From: an uncultured Anaerobutyricum sp.
GTDB taxonomy: Bacteria; Bacillota; Clostridia; Lachnospirales; Lachnospiraceae
Assembly: GCF_934307085.1 (NCBI RefSeq)
Contig: NZ_CAKRCF010000065.1
Coordinates: 1 to 11,417, forward strand
DNA length: 11,417 bases
Reading direction: 5' to 3'
The first letter of the stretch is position 1, and every line of letters starts with the position of its first letter. The notes under the pieces are model-generated. The model was not told the DNA's origin, did not search any database, and saw nothing but the letters and a program-made list of their open reading frames with translations. Positions 6,095 through 10,929 of the stretch are shown here, one piece after another. The translations under genes were made by a program, and so were the position numbers.

Positions 6095-6699
6095 TCCATA
6101 GGGGAAAAGCAACGGCTTTCTGCATCAGGATAGAGTTTCCCTATCGAAATGATTTTAGAAAACTCTATCTACTTTGCAATAATCCACTTTTTCAGAAGTA
6201 TCCGTATTCCTTGCAGAGCAGTTTAATCTATGAGTGCGGTCTTCTTCGTTCCCGCATGGACTTTCATATTGGTCATTCCACGCCCTCAATACGCACCGTT
6301 TCCAGTACTTGTCCATTTCCGCCCCCTATACTTTCATATAGGTGCCCGTGGTAGGTCTTCCCTATGTACGTCTAGGCTCACCTTTCGCCCCCGTGTATGC
6401 TATTTTTAACCAATGTACTGTATAACTCCGTACCAATAGAAGTAACAGGTTAGGCATATGAGGTCTTGCATTCTCTTCAACCTCTTAGGTCAAGAACAAC
6501 TAATAGATATAGCGTTCCACCCCGACAATTTATTATTTATGCTTGCCGATACAAGATTTTCTTTATTCAGAAGTAACCTTAAAACCCTGTCCAACTATTT
6601 TAGGGTAACCTTAATACACCTAAATGCCCGTTTATTATTGACAAAAACTGCACTTATGATTTAAAATATACCCTATAGGGGAGAGTGACTTTCCCTATT
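6095..6699 (-). ncRNA. Candidate large structured RNA (about 600 nt)
   Basis: No gene fits this 600-base stretch, which is less AT-rich than its flanks and purine-rich on the minus strand. Two hairpins have GAAA tetraloops and contain G-U pairs that work only in minus-strand RNA: GUACUG-GAAA-CGGUGC (6293-6308) and CCUAUAU-GAAA-GUAUAGG (6325-6342). A 10-bp stem joins 6129-6138 with 6160-6169, and shorter ones lie near 6233-6256 and 6460-6485. The ends can pair (6690-6698 with 6098-6107, one bulge), closing the whole molecule. A promoter-like TTGATA-16-TATGAA (6732-6705, minus) would start transcription at about 6698, exactly at this closing stem. Length and layout resemble the large ornate RNAs of mobile elements such as ROOL or GOLLD, but membership is unproven. 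Confidence 0.6.
6638..6667 (+). promoter_or_regulatory. Promoter for a plus-strand small RNA
   Basis: A consensus TTGACA (6638-6643) is followed after 18 bases by TAAAAT (6662-6667). Transcription would begin near 6674, heading away from the large minus-strand RNA and overlapping its 5' end by about 25 bases. Confidence 0.6.
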
Positions 6700-6885
6700 A
6701 CAATTTCATATTCATAAAAGAAACTGTATCAAGTTGACTTTAACAATATGAAGTTCATGTCCAATGGTTGCACTGCCAATGCACCATCGGATCATCAGCT
6801 CTGGTAAAGCTGATTAAATTATGTATAGAAAAAGATTGTGTAATAAAAGCGGTATGCCTTTCATCTGGCATACCGCTTTTGCTGT
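6674..6885 (+). ncRNA. Candidate small RNA of about 210 nt
   Basis: Between a good promoter and a strong terminator there is no convincing gene but a series of stems. These are ATAGGG...CCCTAT near 6675-6698, an 8-bp stem with one bulge at 6764-6787, ATCAGCT/AGCTGAT at 6794-6814, and the terminator at 6845-6880. A 19-codon frame (6748-6807) lacks a ribosome site. The 5' overlap with the opposite-strand large RNA would allow antisense control, as in RNA-regulated plasmid replication, but no function can be assigned. Confidence 0.5.
6845..6880. terminator. Strong bidirectional terminator
   Basis: A perfect 14-bp stem (AAAAGCGGTATGCC with GGCATACCGCTTTT) encloses an 8-base loop. It separates the small-RNA unit from the par operon and has A/T tracts on both sides. 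Confidence 0.88.
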
Positions 6886-6970
6886 TACAACCTGCCAAAT
6901 GATGAATTATGATTCTATACTTACCATTCATTGTACAGGCAAAATTTAAAAATTGCAATAGGTTAAAAAA

Positions 6971-7009
6971 AATAATCATATAAAAAGTATTACTTTTTAT
7001 ATGATTATT
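6971..7009. promoter_or_regulatory. Palindromic par site, downstream copy (parS candidate, also a terminator for parAB)
   Basis: A 39-base perfect palindrome has 19-base arms around a single central base. Its core TATAAAAAGTA-N-TACTTTTTATATGATTAT recurs upstream of parA at 8134-8163. On the minus strand it is followed by a T-run, so it can also end the parA-parB transcript. Two copies bracketing the operon suggest a centromere bound by the RHH ParB. Confidence 0.7.
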
Positions 7010-7024
7010 ATATTTTCGTTTTTT

Positions 7025-7321
7025 TTAAAATATGTCATCTTCTTCCAAAATCACTCTATTTTCGCGGACATACTTAGCAATTAACATGTTTAATGCAGAA
7101 TTATTTGATATCCCCTGTGCCTTATTTATCGTCGTAAATGCACTGTACATCTTCATATTTACCTTTGCAGATATTTGTTTGTCCTTTGCTCCATCCTTTG
7201 AAATAATCTGATCTATCGGTGCTTTTCTTACGCCACCTATATGCTCTTTTTCTTGTTCTTCTTTAATTTCTTGTAATTCCTCTTCCTGAAGTGTATCTAA
7301 TAACCTCTTTTTCTTCGCCAT
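7025..7321 (-). CDS. parB: ParB-like RHH centromere-binding partner of ParA (98 residues)
   Basis: This second gene of the partition operon starts 21 bases after the parA stop, with AAAGGA as ribosome site. The N-terminal half (KKKRLLDTLQEEELQEIKEEQ) is charged and probably flexible, like the region of small ParB proteins that stimulates ParA ATPase. The C-terminal half, from about residue 48 (DKQISAKVNMKMYSAFTTIN, then SNNSALNMLIAKYV), has the strand-helix-helix pattern of ribbon-helix-helix proteins. Such short partners act with ParA proteins lacking a DNA-binding N-terminus (type Ib). They usually bind repeats or palindromes near the operon, both to mark the centromere and to repress transcription. 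The two palindromes flanking the operon are the obvious targets. It is not related to the large HTH-type ParB. Confidence 0.85.
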   Translation of the reverse strand: MAKKKRLLDTLQEEELQEIKEEQEKEHIGGVRKAPIDQIISKDGAKDKQISAKVNMKMYSAFTTINKAQGISNNSALNMLIAKYVRENRVILEEDDIF

Positions 7322-7342
7322 AACTCCATATCCTTTCCAACA

Positions 7343-8113
7343 CTATAATTTAAATGCAATTTCCATATATTCTTTTGCAGCTGCTGCTTTCTTGTTTGAC
7401 AAAACAACCGGTTTGCCCTCCGTAATAGTTCTGTTTACATCTGCAGAGTCTCTGACAGTACCTAAAAGTGTGGCTTTTTGTTCCAATATAGCTAATATAT
7501 CTTGATTGTCATTCACTCTTTTTTTGTACATTGTAGCAATAATTCCTGTTAATACAAGATCCGGATTTAATGATCTGTCTCCATCTCCACATTGCACATC
7601 TCTAATTGTGTTCATTAATGCTTTTAATCCTCTATAAGCAAGGTATTCCGTTTTTACTGGTATAATCACTTCATCTGCAGCCACAAGCGCATTAATCAGA
7701 AGTGTACCTAGCTGTGGCGGACAATCTATAAATATATAGTCAAAATAAGGTTTTAGAGTTAATACTGCTTTTCGCAATTGGACATCGCTATTTCTTCCAA
7801 CAACCAATTTTGTCTCTGTAACAGCTAAATCGATGTTTGATGGAATAATAAATAAATTTTCCAATCCCGTTTTTTCAACGTTAAAAGCACACTCTGCTGC
7901 AACCGTTTTCCCATCGAATAGCTTACACACATTATAATCTTCAAACTCTTTATCATCCGGGTTCATTCCGCAGGAATGAGTCAAACTAGCCTGTGGATCA
8001 AGATCAATCATAAGAACTCTTTTTCCGATCATTGCCTTTGCTACTGCAAGATTATATGTAGTCGTGGTCTTTGCTACTCCACCTTTCTGATTTGCAATCG
8101 CTATAACTTTCAT
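7343..8113 (-). CDS. parA: ParA-type partition ATPase
   Basis: The 256-residue protein opens directly with a deviant Walker [10 protein letters not shown] at residues 10-18, including the signature lysine (Lys10) of the ParA/MinD class. [14 protein letters not shown] is Walker A', and [14 protein letters not shown] is the Walker B region. There is no N-terminal helix-turn-helix, which places it in the small type Ib group. ParA dimers bind nucleoid DNA non-specifically when loaded with ATP and move plasmid copies apart after contact with the ParB-centromere complex. The ATG at 8113 follows AAAGGAG. Its promoter (TTGAAA-17-TATAAT, 8188-8160) overlaps a palindrome at the predicted start site, which predicts repression by the partner RHH protein. 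Confidence 0.97.
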   Translation of the reverse strand: MKVIAIANQKGGVAKTTTTYNLAVAKAMIGKRVLMIDLDPQASLTHSCGMNPDDKEFEDYNVCKLFDGKTVAAECAFNVEKTGLENLFIIPSNIDLAVTETKLVVGRNSDVQLRKAVLTLKPYFDYIFIDCPPQLGTLLINALVAADEVIIPVKTEYLAYRGLKALMNTIRDVQCGDGDRSLNPDLVLTGIIATMYKKRVNDNQDILAILEQKATLLGTVRDSADVNRTITEGKPVVLSNKKAAAAKEYMEIAFKL

Positions 8114-8133
8114 GAATAATAGCTCCTTTCAAA

Positions 8134-8188
8134 ATATAAAAAGTAATACTTTTTATATGATTATATTTCTTTTATTTATTTTTTTCAA
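8134..8188 (-). promoter_or_regulatory. parAB promoter and palindromic operator (parS candidate, upstream copy)
   Basis: TTGAAA (8188-8183) and TATAAT (8165-8160) are 17 bases apart on the minus strand. Directly downstream, over the expected start site, ATATAAAAAGTA and TACTTTTTATAT form a palindrome around one base (8134-8158). The same core lies after parB at 6971-7009. Confidence 0.8.
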
Positions 8189-8190
8189 TA

Positions 8191-8227
8191 AAAAAATCCA
8201 ACTTATTTTATACTTGTTGGATTTTTT
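8191..8227. terminator. Bidirectional terminator between the small RHH gene and parA
   Basis: A 12-bp stem (AAAAAATCCAAC with GTTGGATTTTTT) and 13-base loop lie five bases after the stop of the minus-strand RHH gene and just upstream of the parA promoter, insulating the two units. Confidence 0.88.
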
Positions 8228-8231
8228 CTAT

Positions 8232-8393
8232 TTATTTCATTTTTCCATAATTTTTCTCATGCTGCATGATTGCCTGCCGGATCAGGAATAGTACCTCCCC
8301 ATTAATGGAACGTCCCTCAAATTCTGCAAGACTCTTCAATTTTTCATGTGTCTCTTCATCTATTCTCAATCCCAAATGCTTGTTTTTATCCAT
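8232..8393 (-). CDS. Arc/MetJ-type ribbon-helix-helix regulator, 53 residues
   Basis: A 54-codon frame begins at ATG 8393 with AAAAGGGGA as ribosome site. The protein (MDKNKHLGLRIDEETHEKL, then LAEFEGRSINGEVLFLIRQAI) matches the Arc-like RHH fold well. A strand at residues 6-11 would enter the major groove, a first helix spans about 13-25, and the typical 'GRS-INGEV' turn precedes the second helix at 29-44. Such proteins act as dimers, as autorepressors or antitoxins. The gene is divergent from the 119-codon membrane protein across 112 bases containing imperfect repeats, so it probably represses both. A strong terminator follows. It could also be an antitoxin, but no ParE/RelE-like toxin lies beside it. 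Confidence 0.88.
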   Translation of the reverse strand: MDKNKHLGLRIDEETHEKLKSLAEFEGRSINGEVLFLIRQAIMQHEKNYGKMK

Positions 8394-8505
8394 CTGAATC
8401 CCCTTTTAATCATTTTGAGTTCATCAGTTTATTTTACGTTCAAACCATGATAAAATACTTGAAACGAACTTATTTTAAGTACACTATTTTTTAAGGATTT
8501 GCATT
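8394..8505. promoter_or_regulatory. Divergent control region between the RHH gene and the 119-codon gene
   Basis: A plus-strand promoter TTGAAA-17-CACTAT (8459-8487) fits the downstream gene. CGTTCAA (8437-8443) and TTGAAACG (8459-8466) form an imperfect inverted repeat, and TTATTTTA recurs at about 8429 and 8470. These are plausible half-sites for the neighbouring RHH protein. Confidence 0.45.
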
Positions 8506-8865
8506 ATGAAAAAAGAAATCTTATTTTCAGTATTAGTATTAATATTATGCACATACTTGCAGTTTGGACGACAAGAGACTGTTTTATTCAGTCGGATCAG
8601 TGCAACAGAAACAACATGCACACATGACCTTTATGTCAATGCAAACAAATTATTTATTCTAAATAAAGAAAACTATGAAAGAAAATTGGCAGATAAAATT
8701 GTTAAAAATAGAATTAAAGGGACGCGATTTTCCTATGATGATTACAGTTTAACAGAATTTAATGTAAGCGTTTATACAAACAGATTTTCTTATTTTTTAC
8801 ATAAATCCTTTTCATTTAACATTCAAACTTCCTCTCGTGGAGGCTACACCTCCACACCTCTGTAA
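8506..8865 (+). CDS. Secreted or membrane-anchored protein of unknown function (119 residues)
   Basis: The ATG at 8506 follows AAGGA by eight bases. Residues 1-20 (KKEILFSVLVLILCTYLQF) are a short positive start and a hydrophobic stretch, so it is either a signal peptide or a single N-terminal anchor. The remainder is polar with several aromatic residues (FSYDDYSLTEFNVSVYTNRF) and looks like a small extracytoplasmic beta-rich domain. I do not recognise the family. The last codons overlap a hairpin (GTGGAGG ctaca CCTCCAC, 8837-8855), and a 79-base stem-loop follows the stop. Its probable promoter lies in the control region shared with the RHH gene. A surface function such as entry exclusion is possible but unsupported. 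Confidence 0.75.
   Translation: MKKEILFSVLVLILCTYLQFGRQETVLFSRISATETTCTHDLYVNANKLFILNKENYERKLADKIVKNRIKGTRFSYDDYSLTEFNVSVYTNRFSYFLHKSFSFNIQTSSRGGYTSTPL
8837..8855. repeat. Hairpin inside the 3' end of the 119-codon gene
   Basis: A 7-bp GC-rich stem, GTGGAGG with CCTCCAC, loops over CTACA within the last codons. It may stabilise the mRNA end or slow ribosomes; no T-tract follows. Confidence 0.5.
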
Positions 8866-8866
8866 A

Positions 8867-8945
8867 ATCATCAAATCCGTACAAGCATATTACTTATATA
8901 TTCAAAGTAGCTTATTAATCAATATGCTTATCCAGATTTGATGAT
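8867..8945. repeat. 79-base stem-loop after the 119-codon gene
   Basis: ATCATCAAATC (8867-8877) pairs with 8935-8945 and AGCATAT (8884-8890) pairs with 8922-8928, leaving an AT-rich loop. It directly follows the stop codon and precedes the antitoxin promoter. It could be a terminator, although no T-run follows, or a protein-binding site. Confidence 0.65.
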
Positions 8946-8963
8946 TGCAAATAAATTCTCACC

Positions 8964-8992
8964 TTGCATTCAACTATAAGATATGCTATATT
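8964..8992 (+). promoter_or_regulatory. Antitoxin RNA promoter
   Basis: TTGCAT (8964-8969), a 17-base spacer and TATATT (8987-8992). The toxin promoter on the other strand uses the same -35 hexamer and the same spacing. Confidence 0.75.
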
Positions 8993-8998
8993 TAAGAC

Positions 8999-9096
8999 AC
9001 AAAAGAGAGCAACCGCCCACAAGGGGTTGACCTCGTTAGAAAAAGTAATTATAGAATCACCACCCTAACTCGCCAAAGTTCCGGGGTGGTTTTTCT
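8999..9096 (+). ncRNA. Antisense antitoxin RNA of a type I toxin-antitoxin locus
   Basis: A roughly 98-nt transcript is predicted from about 8999 to the T-run at 9090-9095. It carries a 5' hairpin (CAACC at 9010-9014 with GGTTG at 9025-9029) and the terminator hairpin. It is antisense to the 3' end of the toxin mRNA and convergent with it, the layout of BsrG/SR4, TxpA/RatA and Fst-type systems. It contains CACCACCC (9058-9065), which can pair with the toxin ribosome site GGGUGGUG, suggesting block of translation as well as degradation of the duplex. Confidence 0.8.
9059..9095. terminator. Shared terminator of antitoxin and toxin RNAs
   Basis: ACCACCC (9059-9065) pairs with GGGTGGT (9084-9090), followed by a T-run on the plus strand. 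On the minus strand the hairpin is followed only by a loose T-rich tract, so the toxin mRNA may run further. Confidence 0.85.
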
Positions 9097-9109
9097 ATGC
9101 CTTAAAACA

Positions 9110-9199
9110 TCAACTGCTAAACGTAAAAACGAATGTCAGTAATGCAAGTATGAACATTCCAAAAGCCATAAGGTCTTTAAAATCAAAATGATTGTTCAT
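9110..9199 (-). CDS. Holin-like type I toxin peptide (29 residues)
   Basis: A 29-codon frame starts at ATG 9199 after a G-rich ribosome site (GGGGGTGGTG). The peptide has a polar start (MNNHFDFKD) and one membrane helix, LMAFGMFILALLTFV. This matches the 'L-M-x-F-G-x-F-I-L-A-L-L-T' signature of the putative holin-like toxin family (Hol_Tox) found on Firmicutes chromosomes, phages and plasmids. Such peptides insert in the membrane and stop growth when the unstable antisense RNA is lost, so the locus would act in plasmid maintenance. Promoter, convergent antisense RNA and shared terminator are all present. The ribosome site can pair with ACCACCCC in the mRNA's own 3' hairpin, so the full-length message may be translationally silent until processed. 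Confidence 0.92.
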   Translation of the reverse strand: MNNHFDFKDLMAFGMFILALLTFVFTFSS

Positions 9200-9271
9200 C
9201 AGCACCACCCCCATTCTATGTAATATAAGAATAGAGGTCATCCACCCTGTAACACGGTTGCTCTGTTTAAA

Positions 9272-9300
9272 AGTATATCATGTCAATTATTGCCATGCAA
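9272..9300 (-). promoter_or_regulatory. Toxin promoter
   Basis: On the minus strand, TTGCAT (9300-9295) and TATACT (9277-9272) are 17 bases apart. Transcription would start near 9265, giving a leader of about 65 bases that begins with the GAGCAACCG element also found at the 5' end of the antitoxin RNA. Confidence 0.75.
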
Positions 9301-9479
9301 TCTCTTTGTTTCCCATAAAAATTAAAGAGATTATTCCATAATTCAAATCTATACAACAAATTCGGGTTTATCCAATATATTAGGAACAATTCAGCTACAA
9401 TTCTTTTATTACGCTCTCGATCAGAACGATCTTCTTTCCTATTTTTATCAAAAATAGTTCCTATAACACATTTTGTCTA

Positions 9480-9497
9480 AAATTGTATATACAATTT
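9480..9497. promoter_or_regulatory. 18-base perfect palindrome
   Basis: AAATTGTATATACAATTT is fully self-complementary and resembles a dimeric repressor operator. No adjacent intact gene explains it. Confidence 0.4.
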
Positions 9498-9542
9498 CTC
9501 ATTATTTATTAATCATCTCGCTATGCAACAAAACGTTGCATT

Positions 9543-9635
9543 TTATAGTTTTGTATAGTGCCACGGCTTCAATTCGCTTGTATCTACATCATAGTTCTTC
9601 TTTATCCGTTTATACAGATGCACTCTTTCTTGAAT
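9543..9635 (-). pseudogene. Possible C-terminal gene remnant
   Basis: Thirty codons ending in a stop read IQERVHLYKRIKKNYDVD and then TSELKPWHYTKL, which looks like a genuine protein end. A stop codon lies immediately upstream and there is no ATG or ribosome site. I cannot name the parent family. It may equally be a chance open stretch. Confidence 0.3.
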
Positions 9636-9671
9636 TTATATAATTAATAATATAGCTTCATTTATGGCGAA

Positions 9672-9736
9672 TTAATTACAATTAATTAATTAATTTTAAT
9701 GAATTAATTGTAATTAACGTTATTATATGATATAAT
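9672..9736 (+). promoter_or_regulatory. Promoter and palindromic operator of the coiled-coil gene
   Basis: TTAATTACAATTAATT (9672-9687) and its reverse complement (9702-9717) are 14 bases apart. The right arm contains the -35 TTGTAA (9708-9713), and TATAAT follows after 17 bases (9731-9736). A protein bound to the palindrome would block the promoter, which fits autoregulation by a KfrA-like product. Confidence 0.8.
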
Positions 9737-9785
9737 AAACATATAGAGAAGAGTAGTTCCGGATAGATGAAAGGAGATCATAATT

Positions 9786-10574
9786 ATGGGTAATTTTGCC
9801 GTGTCCGCATCAGATGATGTCATTAGTAAGGGAAATTCATTAATCGAACAGCTTCAAAAGCCAGGTGATAAAAAGGGTGATGCATTAAAACACTTATTTG
9901 AAATCGTAGAAGCGAATTTAGATAATGAACAGATGAAGCAAGGGAATGTAGATGTTGAAGCTCTGGAAGCATCTCTTAACAACATCCGTTCTATGTTTGT
10001 CACATCCGTCAGTGGTAAAGAAGAACTGAAAGTCTTTTATCAGGATAAAATTGACAATATCAAAAATCTAAAAGATAAGCTCGAAACAGAACTTACAGAA
10101 AAAATTGCAGAAGCCCGAGAGGAAAAAGCTCTTGCAGAAACAAAGGCAGAAGAAGCCACTAAGGCTATGGAACAGGCTTTCAAAGATTTAAAAGTTGCAG
10201 AAGAAAAAGCTACATCTGCAGAAGCACTAACTGCAGAAACCAGAAAAAATAACGATACCCTGCAGTCCGAGTTGTCCAAAGCGAAAGAACAGTTATCAGG
10301 ATATGATAATTTAAAAAAATCAGAATTTGAAGCAAAAACAGAAGTGATCAATCTCCGGCACGAACTGGAAGAAAAAGAAAAAGAATATAAGGACGCATTA
10401 AAAGCGAAAGATGTGGAATGCAATCATCAGATTGAACAAATCAAGGCATCTGCAGAACTTAACAAGGAAAAAGCATTGATTGCTAAAGAAAGAGAAATGA
10501 ATGAAAAAATCCGTGAACTTGATCGTGAAAATGCCAAACTGCAGGCACTGATCGAACAGCTTCAACAGAAATAA
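9786..10574 (+). CDS. Coiled-coil protein, KfrA-like architecture (262 residues)
   Basis: The ATG at 9786 follows AAAGGAG. Residues 1-80 form a compact helical domain (DDVISKGNSLIEQLQKPGDK, then ALKHLFEIVEANLDN). From about residue 85 to the end the protein is an almost uninterrupted coiled coil rich in A, E, K and L. This is the layout of KfrA-type plasmid proteins, in which an N-terminal domain binds a palindromic operator and a long coil oligomerises, aiding segregation and autoregulation. The 16+16 bp palindrome covering its own promoter supports the comparison. The N-terminal domain does not show a KfrA motif that I can recognise, so homology is not claimed. It may assist ParA/ParB or organise plasmid DNA. 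A GC-rich hairpin pair and a terminator follow. Confidence 0.85.
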   Translation: MGNFAVSASDDVISKGNSLIEQLQKPGDKKGDALKHLFEIVEANLDNEQMKQGNVDVEALEASLNNIRSMFVTSVSGKEELKVFYQDKIDNIKNLKDKLETELTEKIAEAREEKALAETKAEEATKAMEQAFKDLKVAEEKATSAEALTAETRKNNDTLQSELSKAKEQLSGYDNLKKSEFEAKTEVINLRHELEEKEKEYKDALKAKDVECNHQIEQIKASAELNKEKALIAKEREMNEKIRELDRENAKLQALIEQLQQK

Positions 10575-10599
10575 CTTAAAAGAGAAATCCAGTCCATTT

Positions 10600-10653
10600 C
10601 CCCCTACCACTGGTAGGGGGTCTGGGGGAAGGGAGAGGTTCGGGATCCCCCAG
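10600..10653. repeat. Two GC-rich hairpins with four G-tracts
   Basis: CCCCCTACCA (10600-10609) and TGGTAGGGGG (10611-10620) form a near-perfect palindrome. CTGGGGG (10622-10628) pairs with CCCCCAG (10647-10653). The plus strand carries GGGGG, GGGGG, GGG and GGG tracts at 10616-10644 with loops of 3, 2 and 8 bases, a possible G-quadruplex. The composition stands out sharply from the AT-rich surroundings. Confidence 0.7.
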
Positions 10654-10654
10654 T

Positions 10655-10691
10655 AAAAAAGAGAAGCGCCATCCGGCAACTTCTCTTTTTT
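10655..10691. terminator. Bidirectional terminator between the coiled-coil gene and the 66-codon gene
   Basis: AAAAAAGAGAAG (10655-10666) pairs perfectly with CTTCTCTTTTTT (10680-10691). It sits between two convergent genes and can end both transcripts. Confidence 0.9.
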
Positions 10692-10711
10692 CTATCTCCT
10701 GATCCGGTTCA

Positions 10712-10912
10712 TTAGTTCCGAATCAGAAAGTCCATTTCTGTATCTTCATCTATCCATAATATCAAATCATCCATTGCAGAATTATTATCTTTTGATACTG
10801 CTAAACAATGATCTGTGTCTACCTCTGTTATCACAGCTTTTACATATATATCACTCTCATAATCTTTACAGTGCCACAAAATTTCCTGACCGATATAAAA
10901 TTTTTTCTTCAT
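10712..10912 (-). CDS. Small protein of unknown function downstream of ardC (66 residues)
   Basis: The ATG at 10912 follows AAAGGAG, and the frame starts 17 bases after the ardC stop, so the two are co-transcribed. The protein (MKKKFYIGQEILWHCKDYES, then VKAVITEVDTDHCLAVSKDN) is acidic, has no membrane segment and shows alternating hydrophobic residues, suggesting a small beta-barrel or SH3-like fold. I do not recognise the family. Position suggests an accessory to antirestriction or establishment in the new host. A bidirectional terminator lies 20 bases beyond its stop. Confidence 0.8.
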   Translation of the reverse strand: MKKKFYIGQEILWHCKDYESDIYVKAVITEVDTDHCLAVSKDNNSAMDDLILWIDEDTEMDFLIRN

Positions 10913-10929
10913 CTTTCTTCTCTCCTTTT

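Larger units (their letters stand above)
9301..9671. other. AT-rich gap with palindromes and gene remnants
   Basis: No intact gene was found. The region holds an 18-base perfect palindrome AAATTGTATATACAATTT (9480-9497), a hairpin ATGCAAC aaaac GTTGCAT followed by TTTT (9523-9544), and two start-less open stretches on the minus strand (9267-9476 and 9543-9635). Confidence 0.5.

Noticed and set aside
6066..6095. Plus-strand promoter TTGACT-18-GATAAT suggesting a plus-strand large RNA
   Set aside because: The G-U pairs, GAAA tetraloops and purine-rich loops favour the minus strand. It remains a weak alternative.
6458..6664. 68-codon plus-strand frame
   Set aside because: It has no ribosome site or recognisable domain and lies inside the structured minus-strand RNA region.
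6755..6979. 74-codon minus-strand frame
   Set aside because: It runs through the terminator hairpin at 6845-6880 and has no ribosome site.
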